From the NCBI GenBank assembly GCA_900543165.1, contig UQQQ01000036.1, positions 1-23,155 on the forward strand: a DNA stretch of 23,155 bases, written 5' to 3'. Positions 13,680 through 22,316 of the stretch are shown piece after piece. The notes beneath the pieces are model-generated. The model saw only the letters and a program-made list of their open reading frames with translations, ran no database searches and had not been told where the DNA came from. The translations under genes and the position numbers were made by a program. Every line of letters starts with the position of its first letter. Position 1 is the stretch's first letter. This DNA comes from an uncultured Dialister sp. (GTDB taxonomy: Bacteria > Bacillota > Negativicutes > Veillonellales > Dialisteraceae).

Positions 13680-13934
13680 AGATAAGATAAATTGATAATA
13701 AAAATGTTGCCGAAGAAGGCTCCCTCCGGTTTGACGTTTTGAAAAACGCCTATGCGCATCACGCCTTGCCCCCGATGGAAAACGTCGCTTGTCAGGCTGT
13801 GTTTGCCAGAACAAATGGGGCATTCGCCATCAAAGGGCTGCACGGCCCAAGGGCTAACCATAGCCACCATTCCCCGTGACTAGTCACCAGCCACTAGCCA
13901 CCAGTCACATTTCACACACAGAAAGGTCCCCCCT
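13680..13934 (+). other. Long possible leader of the acyl-CoA ligase gene
   Basis: The leader starts with GATAAGATAAATTGATAATAA. It then contains complementary stretches such as GACGTTTTGAAAAACG and GATGGAAAACGTC, and CATCAAAGGGCTGCACGGCC, which is related to the dispersed ATCAAGGG element. It ends with GTGACTAGTCACC (13877-13889), a local palindrome of the GTGACT family. A 65-codon frame on the opposite strand is not convincing. No known riboswitch was recognised. Confidence 0.35.
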
Positions 13935-15371
13935 ATGTTCCTACATGAAATCATGAAAGGCGCCGATCCATCCCATCTGGCCTTCACCGGTGATATCGAC
14001 GTCACCTACGGCGCACTCGAAGACGCCATCCACCGCTATCGGAATGCCATTTACGCACTGGGTGTCCGCGAAGGCGAGCGCGTCAGCCTCTACTCCGCGA
14101 ACTGTGCCGAATTCGTCTACGCCTTCATGGCCGTCGTAAGCCTCGGCGCGATCATCGTCCCCGTGAACAACTCCCTCGTAGACCGCGAAGTCGACTACAT
14201 CCTGAAAGACTCCGGAAGCACCCTCCTCATCACAGACACCCCCATGGACGTCTCCGTCCCTTCGATTTCCATCGAAGAACTGGATGAGAAATCGCACGAA
14301 CCGCTCCCCGAAGCCCCTGCTTTCCCGAAAGCCCTCACCGAAGACGACGTATGCGCCCTGATCTACACCTCCGGCACCACCGGCAGCCCCAAAGGCGCCA
14401 TGCTGACACACAAAAACCTCGTCAGAAACGTAGAACAATTCACCGCGCGCATCATCTTCAAACCGGAAGACAAAGTCCTCTGCGTCCTGCCGATGTTCCA
14501 CTGCTACGGCATGACCACCATCGTCCACGGCAGCCTCTACGCCCACTCGACCATCGTCATCCTGCGCTCGCGCACACCCTCGGAAATCATCAATACCATC
14601 GTGAAATACGACGTCACCATCGCCATCATGGTCCCCCCGATGTACAACCTCCTCGCGCGCAAAGGCGACTCCTCCCTCATGAAGACCGTCCACACCTTCA
14701 TCTCCGGCGGCGCCTCCATCCCGCAGCCCGTCGCGCAGGCCTTCTTCATGCGCTACAAACACCCCGTACAGGAAGGCTACGGCCTCACCGAAGCCTCCCC
14801 CGTCGTCTGCGTCCTGCCGACCGCCAAACCCAAGTACCTGACCAGCGGCCCCACCATCCCCGGCGTCGAAGCCATGATCTCCGTAGAAATGAACGGCCCC
14901 TACATCCCCGGCACCGTCGGTGAGCTCCTCGTCCGCGGCGACAACGTCATGAAAGGCTACTGGAACAAGCCCGAAGAAACCAAGAAAGTCCTCACCGAAG
15001 ACGGCTGGCTCCACACCGGCGACCTCGCCTACATGGACGAAGACCGCTACATCTACATCGTCGACCGCCTGAAAGACCTCATCATCGTGAACGGCGAAAA
15101 CATCTACCCCGGTGAAGTCGAAGACTGCATCTACGAAGTCGAAGGCGTCGGAGAATGCGCCGTCGTCGGCCAGCCCGATGCCCTCCGCGGCCAAGTCGTC
15201 TGGGCCTACGTCGTCATGAAAGAAGGCTACACCTTCGACGAAAACAAAATCCGCAAATACATGATGAAAAACATCGCCAGCTACAAGATCCCGAAACGCT
15301 TCATCCCCATGGACGCACTTCCGAAAAATGCCACCGGCAAGATCCTGAAACGCGCCCTCCGCGACAGCTAG
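13935..15371 (+). CDS. AMP-forming acyl-CoA ligase (class I adenylate-forming enzyme)
   Basis: The product has 478 residues, slightly short for long-chain fatty acyl-CoA synthetases. The P-loop-like motif YTSGTTGSPKGAML is near residues 144-157. GYGLTEASP follows near 280, and the hinge region is GWLHTGDLAYMDED...YIVDRLKD. The C-terminal domain has NGENIYPGEVE and the catalytic lysine Lys469 in PKNATGKILKR. It activates a carboxylic acid to acyl-AMP and then acyl-CoA; the chain length is not readable. The N-terminus starts directly at MFLHEIMKGADPSH after GAAAGG. Codons are very strongly C-ended, unlike cas9 nearby. A terminator follows at once. Confidence 0.9.
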   Translation: MFLHEIMKGADPSHLAFTGDIDVTYGALEDAIHRYRNAIYALGVREGERVSLYSANCAEFVYAFMAVVSLGAIIVPVNNSLVDREVDYILKDSGSTLLITDTPMDVSVPSISIEELDEKSHEPLPEAPAFPKALTEDDVCALIYTSGTTGSPKGAMLTHKNLVRNVEQFTARIIFKPEDKVLCVLPMFHCYGMTTIVHGSLYAHSTIVILRSRTPSEIINTIVKYDVTIAIMVPPMYNLLARKGDSSLMKTVHTFISGGASIPQPVAQAFFMRYKHPVQEGYGLTEASPVVCVLPTAKPKYLTSGPTIPGVEAMISVEMNGPYIPGTVGELLVRGDNVMKGYWNKPEETKKVLTEDGWLHTGDLAYMDEDRYIYIVDRLKDLIIVNGENIYPGEVEDCIYEVEGVGECAVVGQPDALRGQVVWAYVVMKEGYTFDENKIRKYMMKNIASYKIPKRFIPMDALPKNATGKILKRALRDS

Positions 15372-15374
15372 GGA

Positions 15375-15403
15375 AACGCCTCCGCTTTTGCGGGGGCGTT
15401 TTT
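15375..15403 (+). terminator. Intrinsic terminator of the acyl-CoA ligase gene
   Basis: AACGCCTCCGC, loop TTTT and GCGGGGGCGTT make an 11-bp stem (one G-T pair) followed by T5. It starts 4 nt after the stop. Confidence 0.95.
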
Positions 15404-15990
15404 GATAGGCAAAAACATCGGGTGACTAGGGATGAGTAGCTAGGGATTAGACTAGAAGACATCAGACATCAGACATCTGACATCTGACTCCTATCCTCCA
15501 TCCTTCGGGCATCGCCCCGTTTCGTCATCCTAAGCGGAGAGAAACGTCGTATGTGAGATAACGAGTGCCAGAACAGCTATGACCCGAGCCATCGATCGCG
15601 GCGAAGCCGCCACAACAACCCCGAACCTTAAACCTTAAAAGCAGGGATGGGGTTTACGGAACTCCTCCCCCCCTGAGCAGCCCCTTAGAGAAGGGGCGCG
15701 CCAAAGGCGCAGGGTGGATCCTCGCGGCGGTTTGAAAACCAATGTGAGTATCCATCCCTCACGCATGTCATCCCGCGCGCAGCCCTTGATCTTTGCTGCA
15801 CTGCGGTTAGCATCACTCATTCACCTCTACGGAAACAACGCCTTGGTGCTGCCTTTCCCCGCTTTCAAGCACACATCGTTGATCCGTCTGCAAAGAGGAT
15901 TTCTCGACTTCGCTCGAAATGACGATACACCATTCGAGCAGAGCTTTCATCCACAATCAAGGGACGGCACACCCATGGGCTACCCCCCTC
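15404..15990. repeat. Gene-free stretch of about 600 bp made of repeats
   Basis: 15419-15455 is a GTGACTAGGGATGAGTAGC tract. 15460-15490 is a GACATCAGACATCAGACATC tandem. 15503-15620 holds broken composite pieces (CTTCGGGCATCGCCCC; GATCGCGGCGAAGCCGCC). 15660-15720 is CCCCTGAGCAGCCCCTTAG followed by AGAAGGGGCGCGCC. 15895-15930 is GATTTCTCGACTTCGCTCG followed by AAATGACGATAC. 15940-15985 is the TTTCATCCACAATCAAGGG element. 15721-15895 shows nothing I recognise. No gene was accepted. Confidence 0.65.
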
Positions 15991-15995
15991 ATCTA

Positions 15996-16004
15996 TGCTA
16001 CAAT
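15996..16004 (+). promoter_or_regulatory. Extended -10 promoter of the alcohol dehydrogenase gene
   Basis: TGCTACAAT (TGnTACAAT), with the TACAAT at 15999-16004, gives a leader of about 30 nt before the ATG at 16041. Confidence 0.6.
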
Positions 16005-16040
16005 AGAGAAAAACCATCCATTCCCTGAAAGGAGCCCCCC

Positions 16041-17228
16041 ATGATCCACGATTTCATCTACCATAACCCCACCAAAGTCTACTTCGGAAACGGCATGCTC
16101 ACCCACCTCTCCGAAGAAATCAGCCGCCTCGGCAGCCGCGTCCTCCTCATCACCGGCGGCAGCTCCGCCAAAAAGAGCGGCCTCTTCGACAAAGTCCTCG
16201 CAGAAATCAGCAAAGCCAATGTCGACTGCTACGGCCTCTCCGGCGTCAAGCCAAATCCCGAGATCGGCCTCGTACGCGAAGGCATCCGCCTCGCATGCGA
16301 AAAACGCCTGGACCTCATCCTCGCCCTCGGCGGAGGCTCCGTCCTCGACACCGCCAAAGTCATCGCAGGCAGCGCCCCCTACGACGCCGACCCCTGGGAC
16401 CTCATCCGAAGCCGCGCCGCCATCGACACCGCCCTCCCCCTCATCACCATCCCCACCATCGCCGCGACCGGCTCCGAAATGAATGCCAGCGCCGTCATCA
16501 CCAACCCCGAGACCGAAGAAAAATACGGATGGACCGCCCAGGCCTTCCGCCCCTCCATCTCCTTCCTCTGCCCCGAAAACACCTACACCGTCCCCGCCTA
16601 TCAGACCGCCTGCGGCTCCGCCGACATTCTCTCCCACATCATGGAAGTCTACTTCCAGAAAGAAGAGACCTTCCCCGCCACCGAAGCCTACATGGAAGCC
16701 ATGATGCGCTCCGTCATGAAAGACGCCCCCATCGCCATGGCCGACCCCGCCAATGAAGATGCCCGCGCAAACCTCCTCTGGACCGCCTCCTGGGCCATCA
16801 ACGACTTCATCGACAGCGGCCATTCCGTCTCCTGGACCTGCCACGGCATCGAGCACGAACTCTCCGCCCACTACGACATCACCCACGGCCTCGGCCTCGC
16901 CATCCTCACCCCCGCCTTCCTCACCTACGTCCTGGATGAAACCACCGCCCCCCGCATCGCCCGCTTCGCCGTAAGCGTCATGGGCGTCTCCCCCAAAGGC
17001 AAGGACACCATCAAGATCGCACAGAAAGGCATCAAACGCCTGCGGAAATACTTCAAGAAACAGCTCCGCCTCCCGACCACCCTCACAGAGATCGGCATCG
17101 ACGACACCCGCTTTGCCGAAATGGCCGAAAAGACCATCGCATGGAAGGGCGCCAAAGACGGCCTCCTCCACGGCTTCGTCAGCCTCTCCGCCAAAGACCT
17201 CGAAGAGATCTACCGCCTCGCCCTGTGA
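16041..17228 (+). CDS. Iron-containing alcohol dehydrogenase (butanol dehydrogenase/YqhD type)
   Basis: The product has 395 residues. It probably reduces an aldehyde to an alcohol with NAD(P)H in the cytoplasm, a fermentative electron sink or aldehyde detoxification. HNPTKVYFGNG at the N-terminus and the nucleotide motif GGGSVLDTAK at 97-106 are typical. The metal ligands are Asp195, His199, His268 and His282 (GSADILSH, WTCHGIEHELSAH, THGLGL), each exactly one residue beyond the E. coli YqhD positions. ATGSEMN is the family signature. The ATG follows GAAAGGAG. Codons are strongly C-ended, as in the gene before it. The acyl-CoA ligase and this enzyme each have their own promoter and terminator. 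Confidence 0.94.
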   Translation: MIHDFIYHNPTKVYFGNGMLTHLSEEISRLGSRVLLITGGSSAKKSGLFDKVLAEISKANVDCYGLSGVKPNPEIGLVREGIRLACEKRLDLILALGGGSVLDTAKVIAGSAPYDADPWDLIRSRAAIDTALPLITIPTIAATGSEMNASAVITNPETEEKYGWTAQAFRPSISFLCPENTYTVPAYQTACGSADILSHIMEVYFQKEETFPATEAYMEAMMRSVMKDAPIAMADPANEDARANLLWTASWAINDFIDSGHSVSWTCHGIEHELSAHYDITHGLGLAILTPAFLTYVLDETTAPRIARFAVSVMGVSPKGKDTIKIAQKGIKRLRKYFKKQLRLPTTLTEIGIDDTRFAEMAEKTIAWKGAKDGLLHGFVSLSAKDLEEIYRLAL

Positions 17229-17305
17229 GTACCCGCCGCCGGTAAACCTCACCGCCCATAAAACCCCGACCAAAGGAAACACACAAAAGGAGAAAACAAG
17301 CCATC

Positions 17306-17334
17306 AAAAAAGCCCCTGCCAAAGGGGCTTTTTT
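17306..17334 (+). terminator. Intrinsic terminator of the alcohol dehydrogenase gene
   Basis: AAAAAAGCCCCT and AGGGGCTTTTTT form a 12-bp stem with a 5-nt loop. It lies about 80 nt past the stop and could also stop transcription coming from the CRISPR array side. Confidence 0.95.
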
Positions 17335-17473
17335 GAAATACATCCGTTTTCGGGGATCACAGGCTTCTTAGCTTCTTCTGCCGCAGTTTCCTTACCAGCT
17401 GCGGTTCTTTTCCCTTTCTGCCCCCTTCACAAGCGGTTCTGTCCTTGTCATTTTTGCCCTGATGGGCGGCAGC

Positions 17474-17641
17474 GTATCAGTTTACCTATATCCAACATTG
17501 AGCTAAAACATTGCTATTTGCACAAAGGAAAAGAGCATAGTATCAGTTTACCTATATCCAACATTGAGCTAAAACCCCTGCAGGTCCTGCCCTGCATGCG
17601 TCAGGGTATCAGTTTACCTATATCCAACATTGAGCTAAAAC
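17474..17641 (-). CRISPR. Short type II CRISPR array: three 36-nt repeats, two 30-nt spacers
   Basis: Identical repeats lie at 17474-17509, 17540-17575 and 17606-17641. Spacers are 17510-17539 and 17576-17605. In crRNA sense (minus strand) the repeat starts GTTTTAGCTCAATGTTGG and ends AGGTAAACTGATAC. The GTTTTAG start and the matching tracrRNA at 22408 fix the direction: transcription runs from 17641 down to 17474. Spacer 1 is therefore the one at 17576-17605. No repeat is degenerate, including the distal one, which hints that the array is young or has been trimmed. The short A+T-poor stretch to the left (17335-17473) shows no further repeats. Confidence 0.98.
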
Positions 17642-17650
17642 CTTAAACTC

Positions 17651-17656
17651 ATTCTA
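17651..17656 (-). promoter_or_regulatory. Possible leader promoter of the CRISPR array
   Basis: The minus strand has TAGAAT about 10 nt before the first repeat. No good -35 stands 17 nt above it. The whole leader between the cas2 stop and the first repeat is only 27 bp, so any array promoter must reach into the 3' end of cas2. Confidence 0.35.
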
Positions 17657-17668
17657 CCTCATTTTTCT

Positions 17669-17989
17669 CTATAAGACCAGCATTTCCTGACAACCGGTCT
17701 CTTTCTCTGCAATGGTCGGCTTTCCGAGGAGGATCTGCATCGCAGCATACTGCTTTTCCGTCACCATGAGAGCGCGCACCTGCCCTTTGCCGGGCAGATG
17801 CCGTTTCACGATGCCCAACATATGCTGGGCATCATCCCGACTGCCGGCGATACGGACATAGACGGAATACTGGAGCATATCATAACCGGCATTGAGCAGA
17901 TATTTCCGAAACTGCATATATGCCTTCCGTTCGACAGATGTGCCCGTAGGCAGGTCAAAAAAGATGATGACTCTCATGATTCGTGACAT
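17669..17989 (-). CDS. cas2: CRISPR-associated endonuclease Cas2
   Basis: The product has 106 residues. MRVIIFFDLPT carries the conserved Asp of Cas2's ferredoxin-like first strand, followed by YMQFRKYLLNAGYDMLQYSVYVRI, split over helix 1 and strand 2. Two Cas2 subunits bridge Cas1 dimers in the spacer-acquisition complex. The start is uncertain: ATG at 17989 gives an MSRI extension as in many type II Cas2 proteins. ATG at 17977 gives a 102-residue protein whose ATGA overlaps the cas1 stop. Either way it is co-translated with cas1. The array begins 27 bp downstream. Confidence 0.96.
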   Translation of the reverse strand: MSRIMRVIIFFDLPTGTSVERKAYMQFRKYLLNAGYDMLQYSVYVRIAGSRDDAQHMLGIVKRHLPGKGQVRALMVTEKQYAAMQILLGKPTIAEKETGCQEMLVL

Positions 17990-18900
17990 TCTGCTTTCAT
18001 CGCCTCAAAAAGTGTTGCGGTAATGGTCGGTATCCGAAGCAGCTCCACCGATTCCTTTTCGATCGCCGAGGTATACTGCTTCACATAGCGAGCCATCACA
18101 TTTCTGATCTTCATCCGGCATCCATCATAGTCCATCTCCTGATTCAGCAGATTCACCAGACTTCTCCGCTGCTGGCTGGTGAGATCGCCTAAAAGCTCTT
18201 CATGATGCAGGTCGACCCACATGTCCACCACAGGGCGGAAAGGCTCCATCAGGTCATCGCCCAGATTGAAGGCATTGCCATAGCCAATATGGTGGATCCC
18301 GATGAGCGGATAATACCCGAAGGTGTACAGCGTCTTGATCATGGCCGTCCGCAGGATGGTATACCCGTAGTTCATCGCATGATTGATGCCATCATCTTCC
18401 ATTCGCACGAAGCCATCCCCGAAGAAGTGCCGGAAATAGAGCTTGGCGCCGATGCCCTCTCGATTTCCCGCATCCCCCTCTTCCACTTCGTCAGCCAATT
18501 CCATCAGGCGATGATACGCATCCATGTCCCCTGTACAAAGGCGGAGCGTTTCTGCCTGATTGGCGAGTTTTCCCTTGACGATTTTGTCCCACAAGGCATC
18601 CTTCCGTCCTTGCGTCATCCCCATCTGTTTTGTCACCACGCGATACGGCGCATAATGGATCAGCTCCGGATAGATCACGGCAGACGGCAAATGCTTTTCG
18701 TTGCAGATCACGATATGAGCGCCTGCCGTACATAGCGCATTGATGGCTGCCGTTGTGACCACAGCCTTTAGATTATCTAAAACAATGCAGTAGATGTCAT
18801 CGATGGGGACGGGGATCCTTCGCCCCTGTTTCTCGATCTGCAGCACTTGATGTGCGACACTCAGTCGTTCTCCTTCTTCGATAAGCAGTGTGCGAAACAT
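17974..18900 (-). CDS. cas1: CRISPR-associated endonuclease/integrase Cas1
   Basis: The product has 308 residues from the ATG at 18900, which follows GGGGAGG. Upstream in-frame codons to 18942 add 14 residues that are not Cas1-like. The protein integrates new spacers with Cas2. The metal ligands expected in type II Cas1 are Glu148 (NREGIGAKLYF), His204 (GIHHIGYGNAFN) and Glu219 (DDLMEPFRP), each one before the S. pyogenes positions. Its first 40 nt overlap the end of cas9 and its stop overlaps cas2, so the three genes form one tight operon. Confidence 0.97.
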   Translation of the reverse strand: MFRTLLIEEGERLSVAHQVLQIEKQGRRIPVPIDDIYCIVLDNLKAVVTTAAINALCTAGAHIVICNEKHLPSAVIYPELIHYAPYRVVTKQMGMTQGRKDALWDKIVKGKLANQAETLRLCTGDMDAYHRLMELADEVEEGDAGNREGIGAKLYFRHFFGDGFVRMEDDGINHAMNYGYTILRTAMIKTLYTFGYYPLIGIHHIGYGNAFNLGDDLMEPFRPVVDMWVDLHHEELLGDLTSQQRRSLVNLLNQEMDYDGCRMKIRNVMARYVKQYTSAIEKESVELLRIPTITATLFEAMKAECHES

Positions 18901-21900
18901 GGGTATCCCGCCTCCCCTTCCTTGACCGCTCCGGACTTGCATCCATTTAAGCTGATGGCATATTTGAAGACTCCGGCTTTATTCCCAATACTGATCGGTT
19001 TTAAGGCATTGGTATTCTTGACCTTTATACGCAATACTCCTTGATTGATGCTGTATACATTTTGATAAGTCCCTTCATAAACGATCTTCCCTCTCTTTTC
19101 TACTTCGATATATTCACCTGGGAACAGGTACATCCCATGCCTTGCATAGTCCGCCGGACGTACACCATCCTTCAGATAGAGCTTCCCCTCATAAGAGATC
19201 ATATCGACAAATCGCAGCCCCCATATTTTGGTCTGTCCTTTGCTGTTTGTATACACTTCGACACAATAATACTTCGGCACTCCGAGTATGCTGTAATTCG
19301 TCTCATTGATCCTCTTCTTGTAGTAATTGGATACCGGCATCCCCTTGATCGACACTTTCCGTACCGGCTGTCCGTTTGTCGTCCGGAATACGTCCAGATG
19401 CTCTTTTTCCATGTAGTCTTTGACGGTTTTTACGTCCTTATTCTCAAATGCTTTTTCCAGTGCTTCGATCAGATACCCATCTGACGTATACAGCTTCGGC
19501 AGCTGCTCTCGTTTCAGCTCTTCCACTTTCGAACGACTTATTTTATACTGGATTCCATTTTCTTCCACGAGCCGGATCGGATTCGAGTCCGCGATTTCCC
19601 CGCGGAATTTCCTTTCCACTTTCATGGATACATAAGGGAGATGAGATCTCACCACAAACGCAGCGCCTTCATAGTACATCTCCGTCTCTGCTCTATACTC
19701 TTCTTCGCTCCGTGTTTCTCCTTCCGGATTTCCCAGACGCAAGTCAACTTCTCTCCCCAGATTCGGCACGTAAGACGGTGTACGTTTGCTTTCTACCAGC
19801 TGCTTTCTGATCGCTTCTTCTGTAATCGGGTAAAAGGCTGCGATGCGTTGCGCAGCATGATTCAAAAAATGATCATACTGGATGCTCATTTCTCCATAAT
19901 GGCGCCGGATCTGCCGCAGTTTTTCATAGTCCATTGCGATTTCCACGTCCATCTTGGACAGATTCGCCAGCACGATGGCATCGGCGGCATGGTTCAGGTA
20001 ATTGGCACGGCATTTCTCATCCGAGCCCCATGTATTCTTCCCCAGCCATTCTTTTCTGAAACGGCTGGTAATGTGTCCTCGGATACCAAATACTCTGGCC
20101 TTTTCCCCGGCAAACTGCAGATGGTTCTTGATGAGCCCCACTACATACTTTGTGATATAGCGGGTGTCATTGATGTTTCTGGACTTCCACCCCGTAAGGA
20201 TTTCCTTTGCTTCCTTTCCGTACAATGTCGCAAGCATCAGGTAATCATATTTTTTGTTGCTGATAGGGTGACTTGTTCTTTTCTTTTCTGCTTTGACACG
20301 TTCGATAAACGCCTCTTTCTTTTCTCCTTTCAGATACATGAGCGGTGTCTGCTGTCCTTTTGCCTGATTTTCGTTTCCGCAGACAAGGGCTTTATTCGCA
20401 AGCGTATTATCCAGGATCAAAGAATAGGGAATGATGTGATCCACTTCATACGCATGGCTCTGCGTGTCCAGCACCATTTCGAGATCCAGCTCACGCCCGC
20501 TGTACAAGCACTTCCCTTCCTGCTCCATGTACAGCTTGTATCGTTCGATCTGGCTCCCTTTAACTTCTGATTCTTCGCAATGCAAGATCTCTGCGATCTT
20601 CTTTTTGATAGCATCTCTTGTTTTTTCATGATCCCGCTGCATCTTCTGAATGCGTTTTCGTTCCAGATAGCTGCGGGCCACATCATCAGCCACTTCCACA
20701 TGGATCTCGGCAGGAGCGCCATAGAGCCGGATCAGACAATTCAGCACCTTTCTCGTCTCATTGATCGAGCGAAGAACGACAGGGTTATCTTTCACATCCT
20801 CATCTTGCATCAGTATTTTGGCGGAAAGCAACCTTTCTCTCTGTGATTCTTGCTTTTCGTCCAGCTGTTTCTGCTTGTTCCACTGGAAATTGCCGTAAAT
20901 ATCTCCTTTCAAAAACGCTTCGATGGCATCTGCCATATGATGATAAGAAACACTGGAAGTCCCGTTAAACTTGTGTCTTTTCAGCGCATTCCAAAAAGCG
21001 GGCGGGAGATGTACGTGTTCCCATTTGGCATGGAGCTTCTTCAGCTCCTCTTCCTTTCTATGCGGTGTCTGGTACATCGAGCATACCGTCCCGAGCTGGT
21101 TCAGCAGCGACGTCTTGCCTTCTTCATACTCGGTCAGATCTGTCTCTGACAAAAGTGACTCCCATGACACCTGACATTTTTCTGCTATTTTCCTCATTTC
21201 TTTCAGGAAGCGGAATGACTTCGCCAATGTCTTGTCGACATCCTTGCTTCCATAGATCGCTATCCCCAAAGGCTTTAAAAGCTTGGCCGCCTGCGTGCGC
21301 GTCAGGCGGCCTTGTTTCAAAATGTAAGAAACCATCTTCGCTGCCGCTTCTTGGGTCAACTTCGCCTCTCCGGTATCTGTATGCACATAGCGATACTGCG
21401 ACAGTGCATTGATGGCGGCATATACATCGCCCAATGCGGTGTTTCTGAAGCCTCTCCGCTCCTCGGGATAAAAGCGGCAATACCCAAGGCTCTCTAAAAA
21501 GCCTGTGTATCTGCGATACTTGTCCGAAGCATCCCCCGGTCCATCTTCAAAATCTCTCTGCGAGAAGATCACCTCCATGATTTCCTTGATCTTTTGGTCT
21601 GTCAGCTCAGGATACCATTCCCTCTGCTTCTTCAAGATCGTGCAGACCTCGTTTTCCACATGTTTCCTTCGAATGATCATGCGGTTCTCATTTTTGTAGA
21701 ATCGATTGCGATAATCGATCCGGTCTGTCCCGGGGATGGTGCAGTACCGGCAGATGTATTCAGAAATGGTGCGGCAATGGCTTTCCTCGAACAATCGATC
21801 CAGCCGATCGGCTGCCGCCTGATTGATCTTTTCATCCTCTTCTTCCAGGCTTTCGGCCTCATCGGTCTCCGTCACTTCATAAAAATCCTTATAGCCGCGA

Positions 21901-22286
21901 TGATTGCAGGCATGGATGAGCACTTGAAGTAATTCTGCTTTCGTCAGTTTTTCATCGATTCCCCTGACTTTTACTGGAAGGATTTGATTCATCGACGCTT
22001 CCGAAACACATCGAATTTCCATATCGGTCATAAAATGAACATATCGCAAATAGTTTTTCAACCGATATTTTCTATGCGATCGACGGCGCAGCACTCGTCT
22101 TACGCCGCGAAAGCCTCTGCGCTTTTGGCTTTTCCTATCTTTGCCTTCTTTCATTTCACCAGAATCAAAAATTCGGGAACCCGCATCCTCGATTCTCCTG
22201 TTTCCCGTCTCATTTTCAGAAACCACGGCCCATCCACAAGATCCGATGCCGATATCAAAAGCAAAACGATACTGTCTCTTTTCCAT
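18861..22286 (-). CDS. cas9: CRISPR-associated endonuclease Cas9, type II-C
   Basis: This 1141-residue RNA-guided nuclease cuts DNA opposite the crRNA. RuvC-I has Asp11 (FDIGIGSCGWAV), then an Arg-rich bridge helix at about 51-83 (RKSQKRRGFRGVRRVLRRRS). RuvC-II has Glu531 (IHVEVADDVARS). HNH has Asp616-His617 (EVDHIIPYS) and Asn640 (NENQAKGQQTP). RuvC-III has His766 and Asp769 (YLNHAADAIVL). The rest forms the PAM-interacting C-terminus, whose specificity is not readable. All catalytic residues are present. Length, the cas9-cas1-cas2 order and the absence of csn2 or cas4 indicate subtype II-C. The ATG follows AGGAGG at 22291-22296. Codon use is more mixed than in the C-ended housekeeping genes to the left, fitting horizontal acquisition. 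Confidence 0.98.
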   Translation of the reverse strand: MEKRQYRFAFDIGIGSCGWAVVSENETGNRRIEDAGSRIFDSGEMKEGKDRKSQKRRGFRGVRRVLRRRSHRKYRLKNYLRYVHFMTDMEIRCVSEASMNQILPVKVRGIDEKLTKAELLQVLIHACNHRGYKDFYEVTETDEAESLEEEDEKINQAAADRLDRLFEESHCRTISEYICRYCTIPGTDRIDYRNRFYKNENRMIIRRKHVENEVCTILKKQREWYPELTDQKIKEIMEVIFSQRDFEDGPGDASDKYRRYTGFLESLGYCRFYPEERRGFRNTALGDVYAAINALSQYRYVHTDTGEAKLTQEAAAKMVSYILKQGRLTRTQAAKLLKPLGIAIYGSKDVDKTLAKSFRFLKEMRKIAEKCQVSWESLLSETDLTEYEEGKTSLLNQLGTVCSMYQTPHRKEEELKKLHAKWEHVHLPPAFWNALKRHKFNGTSSVSYHHMADAIEAFLKGDIYGNFQWNKQKQLDEKQESQRERLLSAKILMQDEDVKDNPVVLRSINETRKVLNCLIRLYGAPAEIHVEVADDVARSYLERKRIQKMQRDHEKTRDAIKKKIAEILHCEESEVKGSQIERYKLYMEQEGKCLYSGRELDLEMVLDTQSHAYEVDHIIPYSLILDNTLANKALVCGNENQAKGQQTPLMYLKGEKKEAFIERVKAEKKRTSHPISNKKYDYLMLATLYGKEAKEILTGWKSRNINDTRYITKYVVGLIKNHLQFAGEKARVFGIRGHITSRFRKEWLGKNTWGSDEKCRANYLNHAADAIVLANLSKMDVEIAMDYEKLRQIRRHYGEMSIQYDHFLNHAAQRIAAFYPITEEAIRKQLVESKRTPSYVPNLGREVDLRLGNPEGETRSEEEYRAETEMYYEGAAFVVRSHLPYVSMKVERKFRGEIADSNPIRLVEENGIQYKISRSKVEELKREQLPKLYTSDGYLIEALEKAFENKDVKTVKDYMEKEHLDVFRTTNGQPVRKVSIKGMPVSNYYKKRINETNYSILGVPKYYCVEVYTNSKGQTKIWGLRFVDMISYEGKLYLKDGVRPADYARHGMYLFPGEYIEVEKRGKIVYEGTYQNVYSINQGVLRIKVKNTNALKPISIGNKAGVFKYAISLNGCKSGAVKEGEAGYPCFAHCLSKKEND

Positions 22287-22316
22287 AGTTCCTCCTATTG
22301 GGGTATTGTTAAAAAC

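Noticed and set aside
13673..13870. 65-codon minus-strand frame in the ligase leader with a CPIC pair
   Set aside because: No ribosome site, no recognised family, and it partly covers dispersed-repeat sequence.
13941..15194. 417-codon frame on the minus strand opposite the acyl-CoA ligase gene
   Set aside because: Same explanation: an open frame caused by the codon bias of the true gene, with a low-complexity product.
15714..16028. 104-codon plus-strand frame in the repeat region before the dehydrogenase gene
   Set aside because: Built from dispersed repeats and crosses the promoter of the real gene; no family match.
15993..17282. 429-codon frame on the minus strand, longer than the dehydrogenase gene it overlaps
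   Set aside because: It is antisense to a gene with clear family motifs and metal ligands. Its Gly/Asp/Val/Phe-rich low-complexity product is what C-ended codons give when read backwards. No ribosome site.
17311..17425. Minus-strand frame ending in a Lys/Ala-rich tail (GKRTAAGKETAAEEAKKPV)
   Set aside because: Looks like the tail of a real protein, but there is no start, an in-frame stop lies just upstream, and it runs through the terminator. At most a gene remnant.
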